Positions 1-5,450 of a stretch of 5,561 bases of DNA are shown one piece after another. A program made the translations under genes and the position numbers. Each line of letters begins with the position of its first letter. Position 1 is the first letter of the stretch. Source of the stretch: an uncultured Bacillota bacterium (GTDB lineage: Bacteria > Bacillota > Clostridia > Peptostreptococcales > Anaerovoracaceae); the NCBI GenBank assembly GCA_946408315.1, contig CAMJRV010000189.1, forward strand, positions 1 through 5,561, read 5' to 3'. Under the pieces are notes generated by a model. The model ran no database searches. It saw nothing but the letters and a program-made list of their open reading frames with translations, and was not told where the DNA came from.

Positions 1-4
1 GGAG
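1..4 (+). promoter_or_regulatory. Ribosome binding site of iolN
   Basis: The window opens with GGAG, six bases before the ATG at 11. This supports the first ATG as the true start and shows the hydrolase gene is complete. No promoter can be seen because only ten bases precede the gene, so the operon's promoter and first genes must lie to the left. Confidence 0.7.
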
Positions 5-10
5 AACACT

Positions 11-1129
11 ATGGTACCTGAAAAAAAATGGTTGATGACCGAAGACCCAAACGTGATGTTTGAAGGGGATAACGCGGTTGGCCTGCTCAAGAAACAGATC
101 TGGGATGCGTCCGAGGAAGAGATCGATGCAATCCTGGAAGAGTATGGCATCCCTTCCCCATCTGAACTGGGTGTAGCGGGCACATATATCCAAAATACGG
201 CCCGTGCGAAACAGATCGAAAAAAGAAGAAAAAATGACATCGTTTTCGTTCCCATCGGCTGTACGGAAAACCACGGACTGCATGCCAATACCGGTCTGGA
301 TACCTTTATGTGCACCCAGATTTTGGAGGGCGTAAGAAGATACACAGCCAAGCAGGGACACGAAGTAAACCTCGCGTTCACACCGCTGAACTACGGCGGC
401 CATCCCTATCACCATATCGGAATGCCGGGAACCGTTATCATGCCGGAAGAAGTCGTAAAGGAATCCCTGATCTACTGCATGCTCGGCCTCTGGAACGACG
501 GCTACAGAAAGATCATCTTTGTCAACAACCACGGCCATCTCTGGATGCTGGAGTCCGCGATCCACGAATTCTGCAAGAGATACCAGCTTCCCGGAATCTT
601 CAGAGTCATCGAATGGCACAGAGCGGTCAGAGAATTCTTCTATCCGACAAACCGCAAGAACAGCCTGGAGACCAACTTCATCCACGCCGACGAAGCAGAG
701 ACCGCGGTTGCGCTGCTGATGTTCAAGGAAATGATCGACATGAGCGTCGTACAGGATGCAGACGGAAAAGCACTTCTGCCCGACGGTCACATGGATAAGT
801 CCGTTGATCCTTACAGAAGACCCTGCAGATGGTCCGAAGGCGAAGGCCACGCGGCCATCGAAAGAGCGGCGACTCCGGAAGGAATCGTAGGCAAGCCCTC
901 CCAGGCTACAGCGGATAAGGCCAAGAGGCCGATCGCGGCGATCCTGAAGTATCTGACGCTGCTTCACGATGAAATTCTGGAAGCATTCCCGGCGGGAACC
1001 GTTCCTCCGGTGGATCAGATCACCTTGCGCAAGCCGGAAGATATGGAACCATTCCTGAGAGAACCTCTCAGCGAGGGTTGGAAGTCGGTTGATGAGCTGC
1101 CAAGAATCGGAATTTTTGAAAGACTGTAA
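11..1129 (+). CDS. iolN: 3-dehydro-scyllo-inosose hydrolase IolN (creatininase superfamily)
   Basis: Cytoplasmic, probably metal-dependent hydrolase of 372 aa in the creatininase/amidohydrolase superfamily. In the Thermotoga-type inositol pathway, IolN hydrolytically opens the ring of 3-dehydro-scyllo-inosose (diketo-inositol) to give 5-dehydro-L-gluconate. Visible in the sequence: the family motif PIGCTENHGLHANTGLDT at residues 81-98 supplies Glu86, His88 and Asp97, whose spacing matches the metal ligands Glu34, His36 and Asp45 of creatininase. NNHGH at 172-176 matches the creatininase NGHYE block, so His174 is a likely ligand. HADEAET at 225-231 matches the HAGExET motif. There is no signal peptide or membrane segment. 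The roughly 75 residues before the first motif and the C-terminal tail from about 320 make it longer than classical creatininases (about 260 aa). The assignment rests on these motifs, on overall resemblance to the IolN family, and strongly on the iolO and uxaE neighbours. A different creatininase-family hydrolase is the main alternative. Confidence 0.85.
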   Translation: MVPEKKWLMTEDPNVMFEGDNAVGLLKKQIWDASEEEIDAILEEYGIPSPSELGVAGTYIQNTARAKQIEKRRKNDIVFVPIGCTENHGLHANTGLDTFMCTQILEGVRRYTAKQGHEVNLAFTPLNYGGHPYHHIGMPGTVIMPEEVVKESLIYCMLGLWNDGYRKIIFVNNHGHLWMLESAIHEFCKRYQLPGIFRVIEWHRAVREFFYPTNRKNSLETNFIHADEAETAVALLMFKEMIDMSVVQDADGKALLPDGHMDKSVDPYRRPCRWSEGEGHAAIERAATPEGIVGKPSQATADKAKRPIAAILKYLTLLHDEILEAFPAGTVPPVDQITLRKPEDMEPFLREPLSEGWKSVDELPRIGIFERL

Positions 1130-1137
1130 GCCCATGA

Positions 1138-1154
1138 CGCCGCAATTTCCGGCG
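1138..1154 (+). repeat. Short intergenic hairpin between iolN and uxaE
   Basis: CGCCG at 1138-1142 is complementary to CGGCG at 1150-1154 across a 7-base loop, nine bases after the iolN stop. There is no T-run after it, so it is not a convincing terminator. It could protect the 3' end of the upstream message or be a processing point. The stem is short enough that chance is possible. Confidence 0.35.
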
Positions 1155-1185
1155 GACTAGTATAAAGGTATGGAGGGAAAGGCAG

Positions 1186-2664
1186 ATGATGACTGCAGCA
1201 ATCAGAGAAACCATCAGTAAAGAGCTTGGTATCGATTCGGATCAGATCTTGGAATATCCCGCGTCTTACGCTGAATGCGGGGAGGCTGCGGTGCTGATGT
1301 GTAAAATATCAGGCGCAAAAAAGATTTTGGCTATGGGAAACGGGGACTTCTTCTCCCGACTGCACGGAACATTTCTTTCCGACGCCGTTAAACTATGCCC
1401 TTTATCCCATGAAAACAGACTGATTCTCAATCAATATCTGCCTTATACCCTACCTTCCGCTTTTGGCAGAAAGACGGCGACCTTCGGCGTTGGAGACCGT
1501 CTCGGACTTGCTACGCCCGGCCATATTCGCAGCTTTAAAAACAGCAGCGCCAAGCCGGTGCTCGCCCAGCAGAGCAAGCGGGAGCTCTCCCTTACAGGGC
1601 GGAGTTATGAAAAGGTTTTAGACGACGTATGCTTTGCCGTTTTCCAGGAGGGTTACAGGGGCGGTTTCGGAGCCGACGGAGACCACCTGAAAAAACGTGA
1701 GGACATTGTTGATGCTTTGAATTGCGGCTATACCATGATCACCTTGGACTGCTCCGACATGATCGGAAGAGGGGTGGAAGGCTTATCGGAAAGCGAAGCG
1801 GAAGCGGCATACTGCAAATTCCCTCCGGAATTCAGAAACCGTCTTGAAAACGCCTATTTAAGAAAAGGCTTTTCAATCGGCGGCCAGGAATACTTTTTCA
1901 GCAGGGACGAACTGATCCGCTGCGCTCTGATCTACAGCAAGGCTGTGGATTTTGTCCGCGAGATATACTTTGACTGTCTGAAAAAGACGGATCATCAGGT
2001 CGACTTCGAACTATCCATTGATGAGACCGAATCGGTGACGACGGCCCAGGGTCATCTATTTGTAGCGATGGAATTGGAAGACAATCATGTTGAGGTTACC
2101 AGCCTTGCCCCACGTTTCATAGGAGAATTTCAAAAAGGGATCGACTATATCGGCAATATCGCCGAATTTGAAAAACAGCTGAAGCAGCATGCGGAAATCG
2201 CGCATCATTTTGGATATAAACTCAGCATCCATTCGGGCAGCGACAAATTCAGCGTTTTTCCGATCATAGGACAGTATACCGAAGGCGTGCTTCATGTAAA
2301 AACGTCAGGCACAAGCTGGCTGGAGGCGATTGGAACCGTCGCAGAAAAGAATCCCGGCCTGTACCGTAAGATCCATCAAAAAGCGATAGAACACTTTGAA
2401 GAGGCAAGGGTACATTACCATGTTTCCGGCGATCCGTCAAGAATCGAGGTCCCGAAGCAAAGGAAGGATGAAGCGCTGACCGGCTACCTGGAAAACGACG
2501 ACAGCAGGCAGCTGCTCCATATCACCTATGGCTTTGTGCTGGGAGACGGGGAATTAAAAAAAGAGCTGTATGAAACGCTGAAAAACAATGAAGACCGTTA
2601 CAACGAACGGCTCATATCCCATATAGGACGCCATCTCGAATTGATCAGTTTAACCGATCAATAA
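1186..2664 (+). CDS. uxaE: Tagaturonate epimerase UxaE
   Basis: Cytoplasmic epimerase of 492 aa that interconverts D-tagaturonate and D-fructuronate, the family first characterised in Thermotoga maritima (TM0440), where it replaces the altronate branch. Recognisable conserved blocks are GFGADGDHLK at 160-169, LDCSDM at 187-192, SLAPRFIGEFQKGIDY at 306-321, LSIHSGSDKF at 346-355 and HVKTSGTSWLEA at 370-381. Candidate metal or catalytic residues among them are Asp166, His167, Asp188, His349 and His370, a reading from conservation only. Length agrees with the family (about 480-490 aa). Two tandem ATGs (1186 and 1189) follow GGAGGG at 1172-1177. Either could initiate, and 1186 is taken as the longer form. 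The gene sits between iolN and iolO, so it would accept the D-tagaturonate made by IolO and pass D-fructuronate to UxuB/UxuA outside the window. A direct role in galacturonate use is also possible. Confidence 0.88.
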   Translation: MMTAAIRETISKELGIDSDQILEYPASYAECGEAAVLMCKISGAKKILAMGNGDFFSRLHGTFLSDAVKLCPLSHENRLILNQYLPYTLPSAFGRKTATFGVGDRLGLATPGHIRSFKNSSAKPVLAQQSKRELSLTGRSYEKVLDDVCFAVFQEGYRGGFGADGDHLKKREDIVDALNCGYTMITLDCSDMIGRGVEGLSESEAEAAYCKFPPEFRNRLENAYLRKGFSIGGQEYFFSRDELIRCALIYSKAVDFVREIYFDCLKKTDHQVDFELSIDETESVTTAQGHLFVAMELEDNHVEVTSLAPRFIGEFQKGIDYIGNIAEFEKQLKQHAEIAHHFGYKLSIHSGSDKFSVFPIIGQYTEGVLHVKTSGTSWLEAIGTVAEKNPGLYRKIHQKAIEHFEEARVHYHVSGDPSRIEVPKQRKDEALTGYLENDDSRQLLHITYGFVLGDGELKKELYETLKNNEDRYNERLISHIGRHLELISLTDQ

Positions 2665-2674
2665 TATATAACAC

Positions 2675-2687
2675 GCCGGATTACGGC
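2675..2687 (+). repeat. Short intergenic hairpin between uxaE and iolO
   Basis: GCCG at 2675-2678 pairs with CGGC at 2684-2687 across the 5-base loop GATTA. It lies just before the iolO ribosome site (GGAGGG, 2690-2695) in an otherwise AT-rich gap. With a 4-bp stem it may be chance. It is listed because a similar GC hairpin also lies in the iolN-uxaE gap. Confidence 0.25.
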
Positions 2688-2702
2688 TTGGAGGGATGAA
2701 CT

Positions 2703-3518
2703 ATGAGTATCAAGAACGGACTGCCTGAGCAGATAAAACTGTCTGCAACACTGGCAGCAGAACTGAGTCCTTCTTCGCCTGTCATTATGGCGGGTGATCC
2801 GGACCAAAAAGTCGCTCTGGCATCGCGGCTCGGCTATGACGCCATCGAGCTTCACTGGGCGAACCCGGCTTACCTTCCCATTGAAAAGATCGCTGCGGCA
2901 TGCAGCGCATATCAGATGGGGATCTCGGCATTTGCTACCGGGAGGGCTTACGTGCAGGAAGGACTGTCTCTCATTCATGAAGACAGTGACAACCGTGGGG
3001 CGGCTATAAAAAGGCTTAAGGATTATGTCGACGCAGCCGCGCCATATGAAGCCACCGTGATAATTGGCTGCATCCGAGGGAATCTTATCTCCGAAGACCA
3101 CCGCGAATCTTCCCTGAAAAGGCTTGCGGAATATGCGCTGGAGAGAAACGTCGGAATCGTTTTTGAAGCCATCAACCGATTTGAAAACAATTATCTGAAT
3201 ACCGCGGAGGAAACGGCAGCTTTCATAAGGGAAAACAGCCTTCCAAATACGAAGATCCTGTTGGACACATTTCATATGAACATCGAGGATGCCGATCTGT
3301 CAAAGGCGATCCTCGACTGCGGCGACCTGCTCGGATATATTCATATCGCCGACAGCAACCGGCACTATGCCGGTGCAGGCCATATCGACCTGAAAGAAAT
3401 CCTTAATGCGCTGAAAACTGTTAATTATCAGGGCTATATCAGCGCGGAATGCTTACCTCTTCCAGATTCGGATACGGCTTTGGCGGGCTGGATTCGAGGG
3501 GTAAAAGATGCTTTTTAA
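2703..3518 (+). CDS. iolO: 5-dehydro-L-gluconate epimerase IolO (TIM-barrel sugar isomerase/epimerase)
   Basis: Cytoplasmic 271-aa epimerase of the AP-endonuclease-2-like xylose-isomerase TIM-barrel superfamily. In the Thermotoga-type inositol pathway IolO (TM0416, almost the same length) converts 5-dehydro-L-gluconate to D-tagaturonate. The metal site is intact: Glu155 (VFEAINR), Asp188 (LLDTFHMN), His214 (YIHIADSNR) and Glu249 (SAEC). The gaps of 33, 26 and 35 residues equal those of Glu152, Asp185, His211 and Glu246 in the D-tagatose 3-epimerase of Pseudomonas cichorii. The substrate-contact residues His191 and Arg220 keep the same offset, so Glu155 and Glu249 are the expected acid/base pair. 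GGAGGG at 2690-2695 supports the ATG at 2703. The gene lies 38 bases after uxaE and 37 bases before the next start. By sequence alone it could be a D-tagatose/D-psicose 3-epimerase. The iolN and uxaE neighbours make IolO much more likely. Confidence 0.83.
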   Translation: MSIKNGLPEQIKLSATLAAELSPSSPVIMAGDPDQKVALASRLGYDAIELHWANPAYLPIEKIAAACSAYQMGISAFATGRAYVQEGLSLIHEDSDNRGAAIKRLKDYVDAAAPYEATVIIGCIRGNLISEDHRESSLKRLAEYALERNVGIVFEAINRFENNYLNTAEETAAFIRENSLPNTKILLDTFHMNIEDADLSKAILDCGDLLGYIHIADSNRHYAGAGHIDLKEILNALKTVNYQGYISAECLPLPDSDTALAGWIRGVKDAF

Positions 3519-3544
3519 CAGAAGTGGCGCAGTCACTTTTTATA

Positions 3545-3550
3545 GGGAGG
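3545..3550 (+). promoter_or_regulatory. Ribosome binding site deciding the start of the transaldolase-family gene
   Basis: GGGAGG lies five bases before the ATG at 3556. An in-frame ATG at 3508 would overlap the end of iolO and add 16 residues (beginning MLFNRSGAV) that do not resemble a transaldolase N-terminus, and it has no comparable ribosome site. The downstream start is therefore preferred. Confidence 0.8.
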
Positions 3551-3555
3551 AAACA

Positions 3556-4605
3556 ATGGATAAACTTTTAGAGATGACACAGAAATTCCCGATGACAAAG
3601 TACTGGAACGATTCCTGTTCCATCAAGGAGCTGACCTACGCCATCGAAAGAGGTGCGGTAGGGGCGACCACAAATCCCGTCATCGTAAAGGGAGTGTTGG
3701 AAAAGGAGCTGGACAGCTACCGGGACTACATCGCCCAGCTTGTGAAGGACAATCCCTCATCATCGGAGGACGAGATTGCCTGGACCGTCATCGAAAAGAT
3801 GGCGGTGGACGGAGCGAAGCTCCTAGAGCTCCTGTTCGATCCAAAGACAGGGACCGGACGGATTTCCATCCAGACGAATACGAAGTATTTTAACAATGCT
3901 GAAAAATTAGTCGAACAGGCCGTATACTTCAATAACCTTGCCCCGAACATGCAGGTCAAAGCGCCGGCGACGTCGGCGGGAATCAAGGCATTTGAAGAGA
4001 TGACCTATCGCGGAGTAAGCGTCAACGCTACCGTATCCTTTACCGCAACCCAGGCCCTGGCAGTAGGCGAGGCGGTGGAGAGAGGGCTCAAAAGAAGAGA
4101 GGCGGAGGGTCTTGGTAATTCCAAGCTCAACCCCGTCTGCACCATCATGGTGGGCAGACTGGACGACTGGCTGAGAGAAGCGGCAGACAAGAAGAACATC
4201 AGTATAAACCCATGTGCTCTGCATTATGCCGGAATCGCCTGCGTGAAGAAGGCATACAAGATATATAACGAAAGAGGCTACAGGACAAAGCTGCTTTCCG
4301 CAGCCTACAGAACACCGCTCCAGTGGCTGGAGTTCATCGGGGGAGATATGATCATGACCATCCCCTACAAGAATCAGGTTCCTTTCAACGGTTCTGATTT
4401 TGAGGTCAAGGCGAGAATGGACGACGAAGTAGATCCTTACTACATCAAAGAGCTGAGAAAGATCCCCGACTTCATAAAGGCATACGACGAGATGAGCGTA
4501 GAAGAGTTCGACTCCTACGGACCGGTGAACAAGACCCTAGACCAGTTTGCATCAGGCTACGACGATCTGGTGAAGATCATTAGAAAGTTTATGATTAAAT
4601 ATTAG
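3556..4605 (+). CDS. Transaldolase-family protein (class I Schiff-base aldolase)
   Basis: A 349-aa cytoplasmic TIM-barrel protein of the transaldolase family, substrate unknown. Aligned by eye with E. coli TalB (317 aa), it keeps the first acidic residue (Asp19), GATTNP (36-41, Asn40), the Schiff-base lysine (Lys135 in VKAPATSAGIKA), Asn157 and Thr159 (NATVSF), and the phosphate-binding arginines Arg201 (MVGRLDDW) and Arg252 (AAYRTPLQW). The Lys-to-Asn distance is 22 residues in both. The catalytic glutamate Glu96 of TalB appears as Gln106 (ISIQTN), the residue found in fructose-6-phosphate aldolase (Gln59). Phe178 and Ser176 appear as Met198 and Thr196. An insertion of about 17 residues precedes the VGR motif and the C-terminus is extended. 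Its place as last gene of the inositol operon suggests a role with a ketose or keto-sugar phosphate, or in making C3/C4/C7 intermediates. Ordinary transaldolase activity, or sugar cleavage like sulfofructose transaldolase, remains possible. Family is certain; function is not. Confidence 0.85.
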   Translation: MDKLLEMTQKFPMTKYWNDSCSIKELTYAIERGAVGATTNPVIVKGVLEKELDSYRDYIAQLVKDNPSSSEDEIAWTVIEKMAVDGAKLLELLFDPKTGTGRISIQTNTKYFNNAEKLVEQAVYFNNLAPNMQVKAPATSAGIKAFEEMTYRGVSVNATVSFTATQALAVGEAVERGLKRREAEGLGNSKLNPVCTIMVGRLDDWLREAADKKNISINPCALHYAGIACVKKAYKIYNERGYRTKLLSAAYRTPLQWLEFIGGDMIMTIPYKNQVPFNGSDFEVKARMDDEVDPYYIKELRKIPDFIKAYDEMSVEEFDSYGPVNKTLDQFASGYDDLVKIIRKFMIKY

Positions 4606-4648
4606 AATCTCATATAACAACCGTCGGCTCAAGCCGGCCGGAAACTCC

Positions 4649-4697
4649 AATTAAAACAGAGATTGTTCACATTTTGTGTGCAATCTCTGTTTTAATT
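4649..4697 (+). terminator. Rho-independent terminator hairpin, possibly bidirectional
   Basis: A perfect 17-bp inverted repeat pairs 4649-4665 with 4681-4697. Inside it, after a G-T pair and one mismatch, CAC at 4668-4670 pairs with GTG at 4676-4678, leaving a 5-base loop. The right arm ends in GTTTTAATTT and the left arm begins AATTAAAAC, so an A-run precedes and a T-run follows the central CAGAGATTG stem on either strand. This fits an intrinsic terminator for the inositol operon, 43 bases after the stop codon at 4605. On the other strand it could also stop convergent transcription, although no convergent gene is visible here. Confidence 0.85.
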
Positions 4698-4726
4698 TAG
4701 TCAAGAATGCTGTGCCGCATAGAGAG

Positions 4727-4745
4727 ATTAGTACTTTTTACTAAT
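4727..4745. promoter_or_regulatory. Palindrome ATTAGTA-N5-TACTAAT next to the -35 box
   Basis: ATTAGTA at 4727-4733 and TACTAAT at 4739-4745 are perfect inverted repeats around CTTTT. The right half shares its last T with the TTGACA -35 box. The size (19 bp, dyad symmetric) and position suit a binding site for a dimeric regulator. It is unlike the two TATGAC palindromes downstream, so it may bind a different protein. As an RNA hairpin it is upstream of the start site and would not be transcribed from this promoter. Confidence 0.5.
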
Positions 4746-4774
4746 TGACAAGTATGACCGACGAGTCATATAAT
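4745..4774 (+). promoter_or_regulatory. Sigma-70/SigA promoter of the TetR-ABC operon
   Basis: A perfect TTGACA (4745-4750) and a perfect TATAAT (4769-4774) are separated by 18 bases. The expected start site is near 4781, giving a leader of about 32 bases before the TTG codon. Such a strong promoter usually needs a repressor to be conditional, which fits the palindromes lying across it. Confidence 0.85.
4753..4770. promoter_or_regulatory. Operator 1 (TATGAC-N6-GTCATA), probable TetR autorepressor site
   Basis: TATGACCGACGAGTCATA is an 18-bp perfect dyad with a 6-base centre. It fills the promoter spacer and overlaps the first two bases of the -10 box. TetR-family dimers commonly bind such 15-20 bp palindromes beside their own gene. 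Assignment to the regulator encoded from 4813 is inferred from adjacency. Confidence 0.7.
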
Positions 4775-4791
4775 ATGACCAGAGAGTCACA
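4774..4791. promoter_or_regulatory. Operator 2 (TATGAC-N6-GTCACA), tandem copy
   Basis: TATGACCAGAGAGTCACA repeats operator 1 with 14 of 18 bases identical and one broken dyad pair. Its centre is 21 bp from that of operator 1, two helical turns, so two dimers could sit on the same face of the DNA. It begins on the last base of the -10 box and covers the likely transcription start. Confidence 0.68.
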
Positions 4792-4797
4792 CTATTT

Positions 4798-4805
4798 GGG
4801 AGGTG
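4798..4805 (+). promoter_or_regulatory. Ribosome binding site for the TTG start of the TetR gene
   Basis: GGGAGGTG lies seven bases before a TTG codon at 4813. No ATG occurs in frame before residue 72, which is already past the DNA-binding domain, so this site and the TTG decide the start. Confidence 0.85.
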
Positions 4806-4812
4806 AAGTGCA

Positions 4813-5448
4813 TTGCCGAAAAAGACGTTTAACCGTCTTGACTGCGAGAAGAAAGAAAGGGTCATACGGGCTGCAATTGAAGAATTTCAAATTCATGGTT
4901 TTGAAAAGGCAAAAATAGAAGCGATTGCTAAAAATGCGGGAGTCGCCAAAGGCAGTATCTATCAATATTTTGACGACAAAAAAGATTTGTTTTTATACTC
5001 CGTAACGTGGTCGCTGGAGTATTTTATGGAAAATATCGACAGGCAGACTCCGTTGAAAGATATGGATGTCTATGACTACTTTCTTACCGGAAGTCGTGAA
5101 CGTTTTGAGTTGATAAAAAAAGAGCCTCTGCTGGTAGCGTTTTCCGTGGATGTTAACTCGGGTAAATATGGAAGTCTGACAAAGGAAACGAATGACGCGC
5201 TGAATCGGATCGGCGAGGAATATGAGCTGAAATTGATTGCAAACGGTAAGAAAAAAGGAACGGTCCGCGCCGACCTGGACGACAGGGCGCTGCTGCTGTT
5301 CTTTCAGGGAGTAACGGAAAAATTCACCATGAAGATTGTTGAAATAGCGAGGAACTTTGAATTTGAGCCAACGGATGATTTATATTGTGAAATGGAAAGC
5401 TATTTGAAAAACATGGTTTCGCTATTAAAAAACGGGATGGGGAGATAA
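4813..5448 (+). CDS. TetR/AcrR-family transcriptional regulator
   Basis: A 211-aa DNA-binding regulator, probably a dimeric repressor. The N-terminal TetR domain spans about residues 14-62. It has the usual helix RVIRAAIEEFQIHGFEKAKIEAIA and the recognition segment AGVAKGSIYQYFDDKKDLF at 42-60, very close to the family consensus (AGVSKGTLYxYFxxKEEL). The C-terminal part (about 65-205) is a helical ligand-binding and dimer domain that is not conserved enough to name a ligand. It starts with TTG, which can limit expression. It is transcribed from a consensus promoter overlapped by two like palindromes, so autorepression is the natural reading. Only two bases separate its stop from the ATG of an ABC ATPase, so the two are very likely translationally coupled and the regulator would control that transporter. 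No link to the inositol genes is visible. Confidence 0.9.
   Translation: MPKKTFNRLDCEKKERVIRAAIEEFQIHGFEKAKIEAIAKNAGVAKGSIYQYFDDKKDLFLYSVTWSLEYFMENIDRQTPLKDMDVYDYFLTGSRERFELIKKEPLLVAFSVDVNSGKYGSLTKETNDALNRIGEEYELKLIANGKKKGTVRADLDDRALLLFFQGVTEKFTMKIVEIARNFEFEPTDDLYCEMESYLKNMVSLLKNGMGR
5439..5444 (+). promoter_or_regulatory. Ribosome binding site of the ABC ATPase gene, inside the TetR coding end
   Basis: GGGGAG within the last codons of the TetR gene lies six bases before the ATG at 5451. This supports that start and coupled translation of the two genes. Confidence 0.75.
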
Positions 5449-5450
5449 AG

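Noticed and set aside
310..798. Open frame of 162 codons in another plus-strand frame inside iolN
   Set aside because: The translation is low-complexity, Arg/His/Pro-rich, and overlaps the conserved iolN motifs. There is no sign of a second product.
2641..2667. Possible internal promoter before iolO (TTGATC, then TAATAT)
   Set aside because: The spacer is only 15 bases, both boxes are imperfect, and it lies over the end of uxaE in AT-rich sequence. It is not better than chance.
2658..3275. Open frame of 205 codons on the minus strand opposite iolO
   Set aside because: It lies wholly against a well-supported iolO gene, its protein is rich in Arg, Cys and Phe with no family pattern, and it has no clear ribosome site. 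It is a shadow of the plus-strand codon bias.
3508..3555. Upstream ATG that would lengthen the transaldolase-family protein by 16 residues and overlap iolO
   Set aside because: The ATG at 3556 has a GGGAGG site at ideal spacing and gives the family-like N-terminus, while the extension resembles nothing and has no such site.
4625..4636. CGGCT-CA-AGCCG inverted repeat just after the transaldolase-family gene
   Set aside because: Only a 4-bp stem with a usable loop and no T-run. The hairpin at 4649-4697 explains termination far better.
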